The notes under the pieces were generated by a model that saw nothing but the letters and a program-made list of their open reading frames with translations, did not search any database and was not told the DNA's origin. From positions 1 to 14,043 of the forward strand of contig JAMCRS010000470.1 of NCBI GenBank assembly GCA_023380675.1: DNA of 14,043 nucleotides, given 5' to 3'. Position numbers and translations under genes: made by a program. The stretch is from Chloroflexota bacterium. GTDB lineage: Bacteria; Chloroflexota; Anaerolineae; UBA4142. Below are positions 8,116 to 14,043 of the stretch, in pieces (position 1 is the first letter of the stretch; every line of letters starts with the position of its first letter).

Positions 8116-9288
8116 CTACGGAGTGGTCGTTCCGCTGCCGTAGTATTGGGTCGCCAGTGCGGCCGGCAGATGACTGTTCGCCCAGTAGTCATCCGACAGA
8201 TCCGGACGCACATACTTGCCCAAGGTCTCATCCGTGATCGTCGGTACCGGGATGATGTTGCTCTTAGCCACTGGCTTGCCACCCAAGATGTCCAACGCTG
8301 TCTTCAACGCTTCTGCACTGAGCCAGGTCGGTTCGGACGCCGCTATCCCTTTGAAGCCCTTCGGCTGCAACTGCTTCCACAACTTTAGAAAGCCGTTGTT
8401 GTCCTCTCCCGTCATCGGCACCAGCGGCCGATTCGCCGCCACGAACGCTTCCATGGCACCCTGGGTCATCGCTCCACCCTGGCTCCATACCCCGTCGATA
8501 TTCGGATACGCCGCCAGGTCTTTCTCCGCTGCGATCTTGCCTTTGTCAAACGCCCAGTCCGCCGGATCCCGACTCAGAATGTCGATCTTGCTCGGATCCG
8601 GACACGCGTTGATCGCTTTCTGCAACCCGGCAAATCGATCATTCGTGATCGAGTTCCCCGCAATCCCGTCCAGCGCGATGATCTTGCCCTGGCAATTCAA
8701 CTGCTGCATCAGCCACTTGGCAATCACGTAGCCAAAGTCTACTTCGTCGGTCGCCACATACGCCGTCTCCGGGTGCCCGGTCAGCGAACTGTTGAAGACC
8801 ACGACCGGCACGCCCTGACTCAACGCCTTCTGCACCACCGGGACGATCGCATCCGGCGAGGCCGGCGTCACCAGCAGCGCGTCCACTCCCTTCGTCAGCA
8901 GGTCTTCGATGTCGGCGATCTGCTTGTTTACGTCACCACCGGCATCGGTGACATACAGCTGACTGATGTCAGAGTGTTGCGTCGCTTCATACTGAAGCTC
9001 ACGCACCATCTGAACGCGCCACGAGTTGACCACCGAGATGTTGCTGAAGCCGATCTTGTACGGCCCCGCCTTTTTGAACTTGGTCGTGTCCACCATCTCC
9101 TGCGCGGTCGTCGCCGCGGGCGCAGCAGTTGCCTGGGCTGGGGCAGGTGCAGCGGTAGGAGCCACCGGGGCTGGGGCCGAAGTAGGCGCCGCTGGCGCAG
9201 CGGTGGGAGCGGCCTGCGTTGCGCACGCCGCGGCGATCATGGCCACGCTTGCTACGAGCACGATTTGAGCAATCCGTTGTGCTCTCAC
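8116..9288 (-). CDS. Sugar-binding lipoprotein of a ribose-type ABC importer (Peripla_BP_4 family)
   Basis: A 390-residue extracytoplasmic solute-binding lipoprotein that captures the sugar and delivers it to the two permeases. The start is GTG 9288 with AGGAGAAGGA just upstream; the frame continues to 9450 but that extension has no signal peptide at its end. Residues 1-21 form a signal sequence (basic VRAQRIAQ, then hydrophobic), with lipobox IAAAC and lipidated C22. An Ala/Pro/Thr linker of about 40 residues (23-62) follows. The binding domain starts at YKIGFSNISVVNSWR and contains GVDALLVTPASPDAIVPVV, GVPVVVFNSS and WSQGGAMTQGAMEAF, typical of periplasmic-binding-protein type 1 sugar receptors. 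The Pro/Ala linker is common in Chloroflexota binding proteins and holds the receptor off the membrane. The ligand is unknown; ribose, xylose, apiose and similar sugars are candidates. Confidence 0.95.
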   Translation of the reverse strand: MRAQRIAQIVLVASVAMIAAACATQAAPTAAPAAPTSAPAPVAPTAAPAPAQATAAPAATTAQEMVDTTKFKKAGPYKIGFSNISVVNSWRVQMVRELQYEATQHSDISQLYVTDAGGDVNKQIADIEDLLTKGVDALLVTPASPDAIVPVVQKALSQGVPVVVFNSSLTGHPETAYVATDEVDFGYVIAKWLMQQLNCQGKIIALDGIAGNSITNDRFAGLQKAINACPDPSKIDILSRDPADWAFDKGKIAAEKDLAAYPNIDGVWSQGGAMTQGAMEAFVAANRPLVPMTGEDNNGFLKLWKQLQPKGFKGIAASEPTWLSAEALKTALDILGGKPVAKSNIIPVPTITDETLGKYVRPDLSDDYWANSHLPAALATQYYGSGTTTP

Positions 9289-9291
9289 TGT

Positions 9292-9301
9292 TCCTTCTCC
9301 T
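9292..9301 (-). promoter_or_regulatory. Ribosome binding site of the binding-protein gene
   Basis: The coding strand reads AGGAGAAGGA, followed 3 nt later by GTG 9288. The two purine-rich cores give good spacing for that start. They identify GTG 9288, which begins the signal peptide, as the start rather than the far upstream ATG of the longer frame. Confidence 0.7.
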
Positions 9302-9328
9302 CGTCGAGTGTGTTCAAACCTCGAACCA

Positions 9329-9334
9329 ATCATA
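9329..9334 (-). promoter_or_regulatory. Candidate -10 box of an internal promoter ahead of the binding-protein gene
   Basis: The coding strand reads TATGAT, a five-of-six match to the sigma-70 -10 consensus, about 40 nt before the GTG start and inside the 213-nt gap between permease and binding protein. The best -35-like TTGATG is only 14 nt upstream, which is too close, so the match is tentative. An extra promoter here would explain the gap and the usual need for more binding protein than permease. Confidence 0.3.
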
Positions 9335-9363
9335 ACGGTCTCACGACACATCAACCATCCGTG

Positions 9364-9376
9364 TGTGGGCCCCACA
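9364..9376. promoter_or_regulatory. Palindrome TGTGGGcCCCACA, possible operator
   Basis: A perfect 6-bp inverted repeat around one central base, about 75-90 nt upstream of the binding-protein start. A second TGTG...CACA palindrome lies 56 bp away, centre to centre, at 9421-9431. An operator role is inferred from position and symmetry only; no regulator gene is in the window. Confidence 0.35.
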
Positions 9377-9420
9377 TGATGAGTTCGGCAGCGGTTGTCG
9401 GCCGTACACGAGAGCGGCGA

Positions 9421-9431
9421 TGTGCCGCACA
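9421..9431. promoter_or_regulatory. Palindrome TGTGCcGCACA, possible operator
   Basis: A perfect 5-bp inverted repeat around one central base, in the same intergenic gap as the palindrome at 9364-9376 and sharing its TGTG and CACA ends. The pair could be two half-sites for one regulator or for looping. This is unproven. Confidence 0.3.
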
Positions 9432-9501
9432 CAACGCGCGGTCCAGACACCAGATTCGACTAGGCATCACCTCCTTCAAGCTCGTGCTGAGTTGCGAGCG
9501 C

Positions 9502-10497
9502 TCAAGCCCAGCGACGGCGAGCGTAAAGCGCCACGGCAACCACAAAGATGGCGCCCTGGGCGATCAGCCTACCGCCGGAGGAGAGTCGGCCCACAACGGG
9601 TATGTCAATGACCGGGATAAGACTGAAGAGAACGTAGAGAAACAAGGCGCCGCCAATCGTCCCGATCAACGAGCCGCGACCGCCTTCGAACGGCGTGCCA
9701 CCGAGTACGGCCGCGGCGATCGAGTTCAACATGTAATCGTCGCCCAGCTTGAGGGTCCCGACGCCGAGGTAAGCGGCCAGGACCAGCCCGGCCAGCGCGG
9801 CCGCAAGGCCGCTGATGACGTAGGTCAAAACCGTCACGAGCTCCACCCTGACGCCGGAGAGTCGTGCGCTCACCGGATTGGCGCCGATGGCGTACAGATA
9901 GCGTCCGAACGCGGTGCGCCTCACAAAGACCACCGCGATAACGGCAAAGACAACCCATACGACGGCGGCCGATGGAACAGGGCCGAAAAAGCCAGTGGCC
10001 CAGAAGCGCATCTCCTCGGGAATGTTGCCGCGCGGCGCGCCCCCCGAGTAAACCAGTGCGGCCCCAAGGACAACTGAGGACATTCCCAACGTGGCGATGA
10101 AGGGCGCGACCCGCAATCGCGTCACCACGATCCCGTTGATCAAGCCAACGCCCGCACCGATCAGGAGGCAGAAGAGGATGACGGGCACGACCTTGTCGGG
10201 TGACCCAGCTATCATCTGTGCGGCAACCACGTCGATCAGAATCACAATGGACCCGACCGAAAGGTCAAGCCCACTGGCAATCATGACAATCGTTTGACCG
10301 AAGGCTACGATGATGAGCGCCGCGCCCTGACGGGTGAAATCAAGAAGGTGAACCGGCTGCACCGAGTTTGGAGATGCAATACCGAGCAGAACCAGGAGCC
10401 CCACCAGTGCCCAGTAGATACCTGGAATTTCAAGCAGCGGCTGCAAGGACTGCCGCAAGACATTTTGGGAGTTATCCTCAACACGCGCAGTCTGCAT
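9502..10497 (-). CDS. Ribose-type ABC transporter permease (RbsC-like), first copy
   Basis: A 331-residue multi-pass inner-membrane permease for monosaccharides. It has the family pattern of hydrophobic segments and the motifs SGLDLSVGS, AIGANPVSARLSGV (ATPase coupling region) and VLGGTPFEGGRGSLIGT. The first membrane segment is IYWALVGLLVLLGIASP, near residues 28-44. AAGGGAGAG precedes the ATG by 9 nt and falls in the 18-nt gap after the short-chain dehydrogenase stop, so the two genes share one transcript. It differs clearly from the second RbsC-like permease, by divergence throughout rather than a recent duplication. The two permeases flank the binding protein and ATPase and likely form an asymmetric channel. 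It could instead belong to an alternative transporter that shares the same ATPase. Confidence 0.95.
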   Translation of the reverse strand: MQTARVEDNSQNVLRQSLQPLLEIPGIYWALVGLLVLLGIASPNSVQPVHLLDFTRQGAALIIVAFGQTIVMIASGLDLSVGSIVILIDVVAAQMIAGSPDKVVPVILFCLLIGAGVGLINGIVVTRLRVAPFIATLGMSSVVLGAALVYSGGAPRGNIPEEMRFWATGFFGPVPSAAVVWVVFAVIAVVFVRRTAFGRYLYAIGANPVSARLSGVRVELVTVLTYVISGLAAALAGLVLAAYLGVGTLKLGDDYMLNSIAAAVLGGTPFEGGRGSLIGTIGGALFLYVLFSLIPVIDIPVVGRLSSGGRLIAQGAIFVVAVALYARRRWA

Positions 10498-10515
10498 TGT
10501 CTACGACTCTCCCTT

Positions 10516-11262
10516 CTAGATCATGAAATAGCCGCCGTTGACGTCCAGCGTCGCGCCGGTGATATAGGCCGCGTCCAGTCCGACGAGAAATGACACGACG
10601 CCGGCGACGTCGTCAGGTGTTCCCAATCGTTTGAGCGGAATCTGCTCGAGCCACCATTCCCGCTGTCCCGGCGCCCAATCCGCGATCATCTCTGTGTCGA
10701 TAATGCCGGGCGTGACCGCGTTCACGGTAATCCCCCATTCTCCGGCCACGCGGGCGAGCGCCCGCGTCAGGCCGACGAGGCCGGTCTTCGACGTCGCGTA
10801 ATGCGGAGGCGACGCCTGTCCGCCGGTACGCGCCGACATCGAAGAGATGTTGACGATACGTCCCGCGCCCTGTTTGCGCATTACCGGAATCACGGCCTGA
10901 CTGCAGAAGAATGCCGCGTCGAGGTTTATTTGCATCGTGCGATGCCAGATCTCGGGCGTAACGTCGAGTAGGCCCGTGCGGTTCATGATTCCCGCGTTGT
11001 TCACCAGCACGTCGATGTGCCCATAAGCGCTTGCCGTGTCTGCGATCAAGCGATCCAGATCTGCCGACGCGGTGATGTCCACCCGCATAGCTAGCGCGTG
11101 ACCGCCCTCGGTCGCCAGCGTCCGGGCGGCTTGCTCTGCGCCTTCGCCATTAACGTCCGCTACAACTATCGCACGCCCGTCGCGCGCCAACCGTCGAGCT
11201 ATGGCGAGGCCGATTCCGCGCGCGCCCCCTGTGACTATAGCAACCTGTCCGTTGAATTTCAT
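10516..11262 (-). CDS. Short-chain dehydrogenase/reductase (SDR family, classical type)
   Basis: A 248-residue NAD(P)-dependent oxidoreductase, probably oxidising a sugar, polyol or sugar acid hydroxyl. The coenzyme motif TGGARGIG is at 11-18, D36 in VVADVN at the end of the second strand favours NAD+, NNAG is at 88-91, and the catalytic set is the serine in NISSMS (about 140), Y155 and K159 (YATSK). The C-terminal YITGATLDVNGGYFMI is classical. I choose ATG 11262 because the protein then starts directly at KFNGQVAIVTGG. A TTG three codons earlier (11271) is also possible, and neither has a strong ribosome site (GGGA lies 9 nt before the ATG). It lies 36 nt after the cyclase gene and 18 nt before the permease. 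The family resembles glucose, xylose and 3-oxoacyl reductases, so the substrate cannot be fixed. Confidence 0.93.
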   Translation of the reverse strand: MKFNGQVAIVTGGARGIGLAIARRLARDGRAIVVADVNGEGAEQAARTLATEGGHALAMRVDITASADLDRLIADTASAYGHIDVLVNNAGIMNRTGLLDVTPEIWHRTMQINLDAAFFCSQAVIPVMRKQGAGRIVNISSMSARTGGQASPPHYATSKTGLVGLTRALARVAGEWGITVNAVTPGIIDTEMIADWAPGQREWWLEQIPLKRLGTPDDVAGVVSFLVGLDAAYITGATLDVNGGYFMI

Positions 11263-11298
11263 CTCAGCCAATCCCGAGCCGGCTCTTCCACGCGGCGC

Positions 11299-12054
11299 CT
11301 AACTCTTCGGTACCAGCGCCACCGCGCGGAGCGGAGAGCCAGACCCTCCCCTGATCTTCAGCGGCAAGGCGATGAAAAAGCACCGCGCCGGCAAGCGATC
11401 CAGGTTTGCCAACTCCTCAATCAGCGGGTGTCCGTGCGGAAGCATGTAAACCTCATGTGCGTAGGATGGCTGTGTGACGCCGTCCTTGATAGCCTGGTCG
11501 CACGCGATGAGGTCGCTGCCCAGAGCTTTTATGCCGCGGTCGTAAAGCAAGCTCACCGCGTCTTTGGTGAGGCCGGGAGAGTTCTTGGCGTAGAACATCC
11601 ACTCTGAGTCCTTCCGCCAATGACGCGCAAACCAGCCAAAGTTAAAGAGCGCGATGTCCCCCGATCGAACCGAGCCGTTCTTCCTTTCCCACTCCAGGAC
11701 CACCTCTGCGCCAGCCGTTTCGCCCGCCTTGAGATCCAGTCCGGTAAGATCGAATACGTCGGCCGGTCCTACCAATGCATCTGGGGACAACGTGTCCACG
11801 GTCTGCTCCGGTCGGTCGGGATGAATATGCGCGGGGGCGTCGCAATGCGTGCCGACGTGCTCGGGCATAAAGATGGTGTTGGTGAAATAGCCGTCGTGTT
11901 CGTGGCTGATCGTATGATGAATCACGAGCGGCGGATGGGTTGGCCAGCGTGGAATGTCGTTCTCGAGTGTGGCGCTGAGGTCGACGACCTGCATGCCCTC
12001 GTAGAGCGAGAACAATTGGCCTAACGCCGCGCCGGCGGGTGCGGTTTTCTCCAT
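11299..12054 (-). CDS. Cyclase-family metal-dependent hydrolase (kynurenine formamidase-like)
   Basis: A 251-residue protein of the cyclase family (PF04199 type), which includes bacterial arylformamidase and isatin hydrolase. The metal-binding signature HVGTHCDAPAH is clear at 66-76, with H66, H70, D72 and H76 placed as the expected ligands; LSATLENDIPRWP at 26-38 is the usual N-terminal segment. Members hydrolyse amides or cyclic esters and amides. Beside two dehydrogenases in a sugar cluster it may open a lactone or similar ring made by sugar oxidation, but this is inference. GGAGG lies 5 nt before the ATG, a strong ribosome site. No signal peptide is visible, so it is cytoplasmic. There are no other kynurenine pathway genes nearby, which argues against tryptophan breakdown. 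Confidence 0.88.
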   Translation of the reverse strand: MEKTAPAGAALGQLFSLYEGMQVVDLSATLENDIPRWPTHPPLVIHHTISHEHDGYFTNTIFMPEHVGTHCDAPAHIHPDRPEQTVDTLSPDALVGPADVFDLTGLDLKAGETAGAEVVLEWERKNGSVRSGDIALFNFGWFARHWRKDSEWMFYAKNSPGLTKDAVSLLYDRGIKALGSDLIACDQAIKDGVTQPSYAHEVYMLPHGHPLIEELANLDRLPARCFFIALPLKIRGGSGSPLRAVALVPKS

Positions 12055-12092
12055 CTACTCCTCCTTTTGTCGCGTCGGCGGACAACGGAAAA

Positions 12093-12110
12093 GCGACTTG
12101 AGGCGACTTG
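12093..12110. repeat. Two tandem copies of GCGACTTG
   Basis: Two exact 8-bp copies, GCGACTTG, are spaced 10 bp start to start (12093-12100 and 12103-12110), followed by the related CGACTCGC. They lie in the 101-nt gap between the dehydrogenase and cyclase genes. The 10-bp period would put both on one face of the helix, but no known site is recognised. Confidence 0.35.
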
Positions 12111-12155
12111 CTCGACTCGCTGGTCCAGTCGATTTCAAATACCACTCGCCTGCGA

Positions 12156-13187
12156 TCAGTCGACCGGTTTCAACGCGGTCTTCAGGCCCTGGCGAGTCTC
12201 GAAGACCCTGAACGCATCGAACCACTCTGTGATCGGGTACACGCCCGTCAAGAGAGGCTCGGTCTTGACCAAACCTGATGCAATCAAATCAATCGCGCGA
12301 TCCCACGCCGAGGGAACGGAGGCATTGCTGCCAGTGACCGATAGCTCTTTGTAGCACACCTGTTCTAGGTCCCACGTCACCGGCTTGCCAAAGAGGCCAA
12401 CCTGGGCATACTGGCCGGCGCGCCGTGCGAGGTCGAGAAGCATTTGTGCGGCTGGACCGGCACCTGAGCATTCGTAGACGATGTCGGCGCCATAACCATT
12501 CGTCAACGCCTTGACGGCTGACTTGAAATTGTCCCGCTGCACGTTGAATGTATAGTCTGCGCCCAATTCCTTTGCGGTCTGGAGGCGCGCTTCGTCGACG
12601 TCCGTGCCGAGTACGACAACGGTTGCGCCGGCCGCTTTTACCGCTTGCATGGTCAGCAAACCGATGGCGCCCGGGCCCGCGACCACGGCTACATCGCCAG
12701 GCGTCAACCGGGGGAGCTCCAAGGCGCCGTGAACTACGCACGCCAGTGGTTCCGTCATCACTCCGGCATTGAACGTGACGTTATCCGGCAACGTGTGAAT
12801 GTTCTTCTCCGGCACGATCACGAAAGAAGTAAAGCCTCCATTCACGGCCGAACCGATTGAACGGCGTTCCGGGCAAAGGTTTACGAGACCCGAACGGCAA
12901 AACCGGCATTTGCCGCAAGTGCGGAAATAAGTCTCCGTGGTCACGCGCGTTCCCGGCTTGACCCGATCGACGCCGTCCCCGACCTCTGCGACCGTTCCCA
13001 CGACTTCGTGACCCAGTATGACTGGCGGCCACGACTTGAACTCATCGTGGTAGATATGGATATCCGTACCGCACACGCCGGCGAGCTCCACGGCGATCTT
13101 GACGTGCGCGGGCGGCGGCGTTGGCTCGTCGACATCGCGCACCTCAATGTTGCCATCGCCGGCGGCGAACTTCATGACACCTTTCAT
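12156..13187 (-). CDS. Zinc-dependent alcohol/polyol dehydrogenase (MDR family, sorbitol/threonine dehydrogenase-like)
   Basis: A 343-residue medium-chain dehydrogenase that probably oxidises a polyol or sugar hydroxyl with NAD(P)+. Catalytic zinc ligands are C39 in GVCGTDIH, H60-E61 in LGHEVVG and E146 in MTEPLAC. The structural zinc site is complete, with C91, C94, C97 and C105 ([16 protein letters not shown]). The Rossmann motif GPGAIG is at 171-176. Length and motif order match sorbitol, galactitol-type and L-threonine dehydrogenases. AGGAGA lies 5 nt before the ATG. A strong inverted repeat sits 24-59 nt upstream (13211-13246), so the gene may head its own transcript. It may convert an imported or intracellular sugar alcohol to the ketose used by the downstream genes; the substrate cannot be fixed. 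Confidence 0.94.
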   Translation of the reverse strand: MKGVMKFAAGDGNIEVRDVDEPTPPPAHVKIAVELAGVCGTDIHIYHDEFKSWPPVILGHEVVGTVAEVGDGVDRVKPGTRVTTETYFRTCGKCRFCRSGLVNLCPERRSIGSAVNGGFTSFVIVPEKNIHTLPDNVTFNAGVMTEPLACVVHGALELPRLTPGDVAVVAGPGAIGLLTMQAVKAAGATVVVLGTDVDEARLQTAKELGADYTFNVQRDNFKSAVKALTNGYGADIVYECSGAGPAAQMLLDLARRAGQYAQVGLFGKPVTWDLEQVCYKELSVTGSNASVPSAWDRAIDLIASGLVKTEPLLTGVYPITEWFDAFRVFETRQGLKTALKPVD

Positions 13188-13210
13188 CGCTGTCTCCTGT
13201 CTCCAGGTTC

Positions 13211-13246
13211 TCTCGACGCGACATTCGCTATGTCGCGTGTTCGAGA
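13211..13246. promoter_or_regulatory. Long interrupted inverted repeat upstream of the polyol dehydrogenase gene
   Basis: The inner dyad CGCGACAT (13217-13224) and ATGTCGCG (13230-13237) is a perfect 8-bp pair with a 5-nt spacer. It extends outward with TCTCGA (13211-13216) and TCGAGA (13241-13246) after a 3-nt bulge (13238-13240), giving 14 paired bases. It ends 24 nt before the dehydrogenase ATG. It could be a regulator operator, a 5'-leader RNA hairpin, or the terminator stem of the preceding HAD gene. No U-run follows, so a simple terminator is unlikely. An operator fits best with the position and the 21-bp inner symmetry, but this is inference. Confidence 0.6.
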
Positions 13247-13326
13247 ATGACGAATTGCCATTGCGACAGTGGGTTCAGCACCGGTCGCCTTGGGCGGGCG
13301 GGAAACACAGACTTGTAATAAGCAAG

Positions 13327-14034
13327 CTAATCGGTCGCGTTTCTCGAGGCGGATGAGGACGAACCGGATTTGGACGCTGGGAAGAGTGTGAGCAGTTCAG
13401 CCGGACGCTCGATTACGTAATCGGGTTTTTCCGCCAACAGCGTTTCGCTCGTGAAGATCCCACCCCAGAGGACGGCGACCGAAACCATGCCGGCCGCCTT
13501 GGCGGCGATGACGTCGCCGCCAAAATCGCCAACGTACGCGCAGGATTGCGACGAGACGCCTAGTTTGTCGGCAGCCTTGAGCAGGGGCGCGGGATCTGGT
13601 TTTCTCTCGCGCGTGTCGTCTGACGTCGTGAACGCATCGACGAATCCGTCGAGCCCGAGGAAATTCATGTCAGCCTTGACACGGTTCCAAGCCTTGTTCG
13701 TAGCCACTCCCAGACGGTGCCCTCGCCGGCGCAACTCGATCAACGTCTCGGCCATTCCCGGAAACACCCGGCTGGTATTGAATGCCTCGTGTTCGTAGTA
13801 CCAGTTGTAGCTGGCTGTTATTTCCTCGGCGTGTACTCCACCGAATTTCGCCGAGCCTTCGGCGAGTCGCATCTGCACGAGCATCCTGAACTCCGGTTCA
13901 TCCTTCGGAAACAAGATCCCAATGTGTTTCTGGTACGCGTAGCGGTATGACAGCCGCATGGCTTGTGCGGAATCGACGATCGTGCCGTCCCAATCGAATA
14001 TGATTCCGTCGAGGTTGTCTTGTCCTAGTTTCAA
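13327..14034 (-). CDS. HAD-family phosphatase (phosphoglycolate phosphatase-like), start near window edge
   Basis: A 235-residue haloacid dehalogenase-superfamily hydrolase that probably removes phosphate from a small phosphorylated sugar or glycolate. Motif I FDWDGTIVDS holds the nucleophile D14 and the acid/base D16. Motif II is T112 in GVATNKAW, motif III is K145 in RKPDP, and motif IV is GDFGGD with D170 and D174. An alpha-helical cap of about 70 residues follows motif I. The last 12 residues are Ser/Ala-rich. The only start in the window is TTG 14034; the frame is still open to the right edge at 14043, so the true start may lie outside. It could dephosphorylate dead-end sugar phosphates or 2-phosphoglycolate. 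It precedes the dehydrogenase by 139 nt and may be in a separate transcript. Confidence 0.9.
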   Translation of the reverse strand: MKLGQDNLDGIIFDWDGTIVDSAQAMRLSYRYAYQKHIGILFPKDEPEFRMLVQMRLAEGSAKFGGVHAEEITASYNWYYEHEAFNTSRVFPGMAETLIELRRRGHRLGVATNKAWNRVKADMNFLGLDGFVDAFTTSDDTRERKPDPAPLLKAADKLGVSSQSCAYVGDFGGDVIAAKAAGMVSVAVLWGGIFTSETLLAEKPDYVIERPAELLTLFPASKSGSSSSASRNATD

Positions 14035-14043
14035 TGGGCCATC

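Larger units (their letters stand above)
9351..9467 (-). other. Possible 38-codon leader ORF behind a very strong Shine-Dalgarno match
   Basis: The coding strand carries AAGGAGGTGAT (9476-9466), an 11-nt perfect complement to the 3' end of 16S rRNA. An ATG at 9467 opens a 38-codon frame ending in TGA at 9351. The ATG lies only 2 nt after GGAGG, closer than the usual 5-9 nt, so efficient initiation is doubtful. The peptide has no recognisable domain, signal or membrane segment. It lies between the permease and binding-protein genes and contains both TGTG...CACA palindromes. It may equally be a chance frame. Confidence 0.2.

Noticed and set aside
9337..9360. TTGATG as the -35 box of a promoter with TATGAT at 9329-9334
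   Set aside because: The spacing is 14 nt, too short for a normal sigma-70 promoter. Only the -10-like box is kept as a weak candidate.
8116..9450. Longer start for the binding protein at 9450
   Set aside because: The 54 extra residues precede a proper signal peptide and lipobox, which would then be internal. GTG 9288 has a good ribosome site.
9466..9476. Plus-strand ATCACCTCCTT as the 3' end of a 16S rRNA gene
   Set aside because: Only 11 bases match and the preceding sequence does not resemble the conserved 16S 3' region. It is better read as a Shine-Dalgarno-like motif on the minus strand or as chance.
8773..10077. A 434-codon open frame on the plus strand
   Set aside because: It lies antisense to the binding-protein and permease genes, its translation is rich in Arg, His and Gly with no domain, and it spans an intergenic gap. 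It is a shadow of GC-rich coding DNA.
1..14043. CRISPR arrays, tRNA genes, insertion sequences or phage attachment sites
   Set aside because: Nothing seen resembles repeated spacers, a cloverleaf-type gene, a transposase or flanking inverted repeats. The window is nearly all protein-coding.

Overview
The window is a single, tightly packed gene cluster for sugar uptake and catabolism. All thirteen recognisable genes lie on the minus strand, so transcription runs from high to low coordinates. Two features point to a Chloroflexota (Chloroflexi) host or a close ecological neighbour. The substrate-binding lipoprotein has a long Ala/Pro/Thr linker after its lipobox, and there is a luciferase-like oxidoreductase of the F420-dependent type. 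The DNA is GC-rich and uses several GTG starts. This assignment is an inference; no rRNA or other marker gene is present.

In transcription order, a HAD phosphatase comes first (13327-14034, possibly starting beyond the right edge). A 139-nt gap follows, holding a strong interrupted inverted repeat. Then come a zinc alcohol/polyol dehydrogenase (12156-13187), a cyclase-family metal hydrolase (11299-12054), a short-chain dehydrogenase (10516-11262) and the first RbsC-type permease (9502-10497). A 213-nt gap with two TGTG...CACA palindromes and a possible promoter precedes the sugar-binding lipoprotein (8116-9288). A 181-nt gap with alternative RNA hairpins separates it from the double-domain RbsA-type ATPase (6333-7934). 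The second RbsC-type permease (5271-6257), a TIM-barrel sugar isomerase/epimerase (4416-5270), both halves of a split transketolase (3484-4365 and 2534-3490), the F420-type oxidoreductase (1609-2532) and an FGGY carbohydrate kinase (1-1518, cut by the left edge) complete the set. No stretch longer than 300 bases lacks a gene.

The genes fit a scheme in which a ribose-type ABC importer with two different permeases brings in a monosaccharide. The TIM-barrel enzyme isomerises it to a ketose, the FGGY kinase phosphorylates it, and the split transketolase moves a two-carbon unit to reach central metabolism. Isomerase, FGGY kinase and two-subunit transketolase together with an RbsABC-type importer match the known non-oxidative D-apiose route (apiose isomerase, apulose kinase, apulose-4-phosphate transketolase). 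The branched sugar apiose is therefore the leading substrate hypothesis, though ordinary pentoses or polyols are not excluded. The dehydrogenases and the cyclase-family hydrolase suggest an extra oxidative branch or the ability to take in alcohols or acids related to the sugar. No transcriptional regulator lies in the window, but the inverted repeats in the three larger gaps are candidate control sites.
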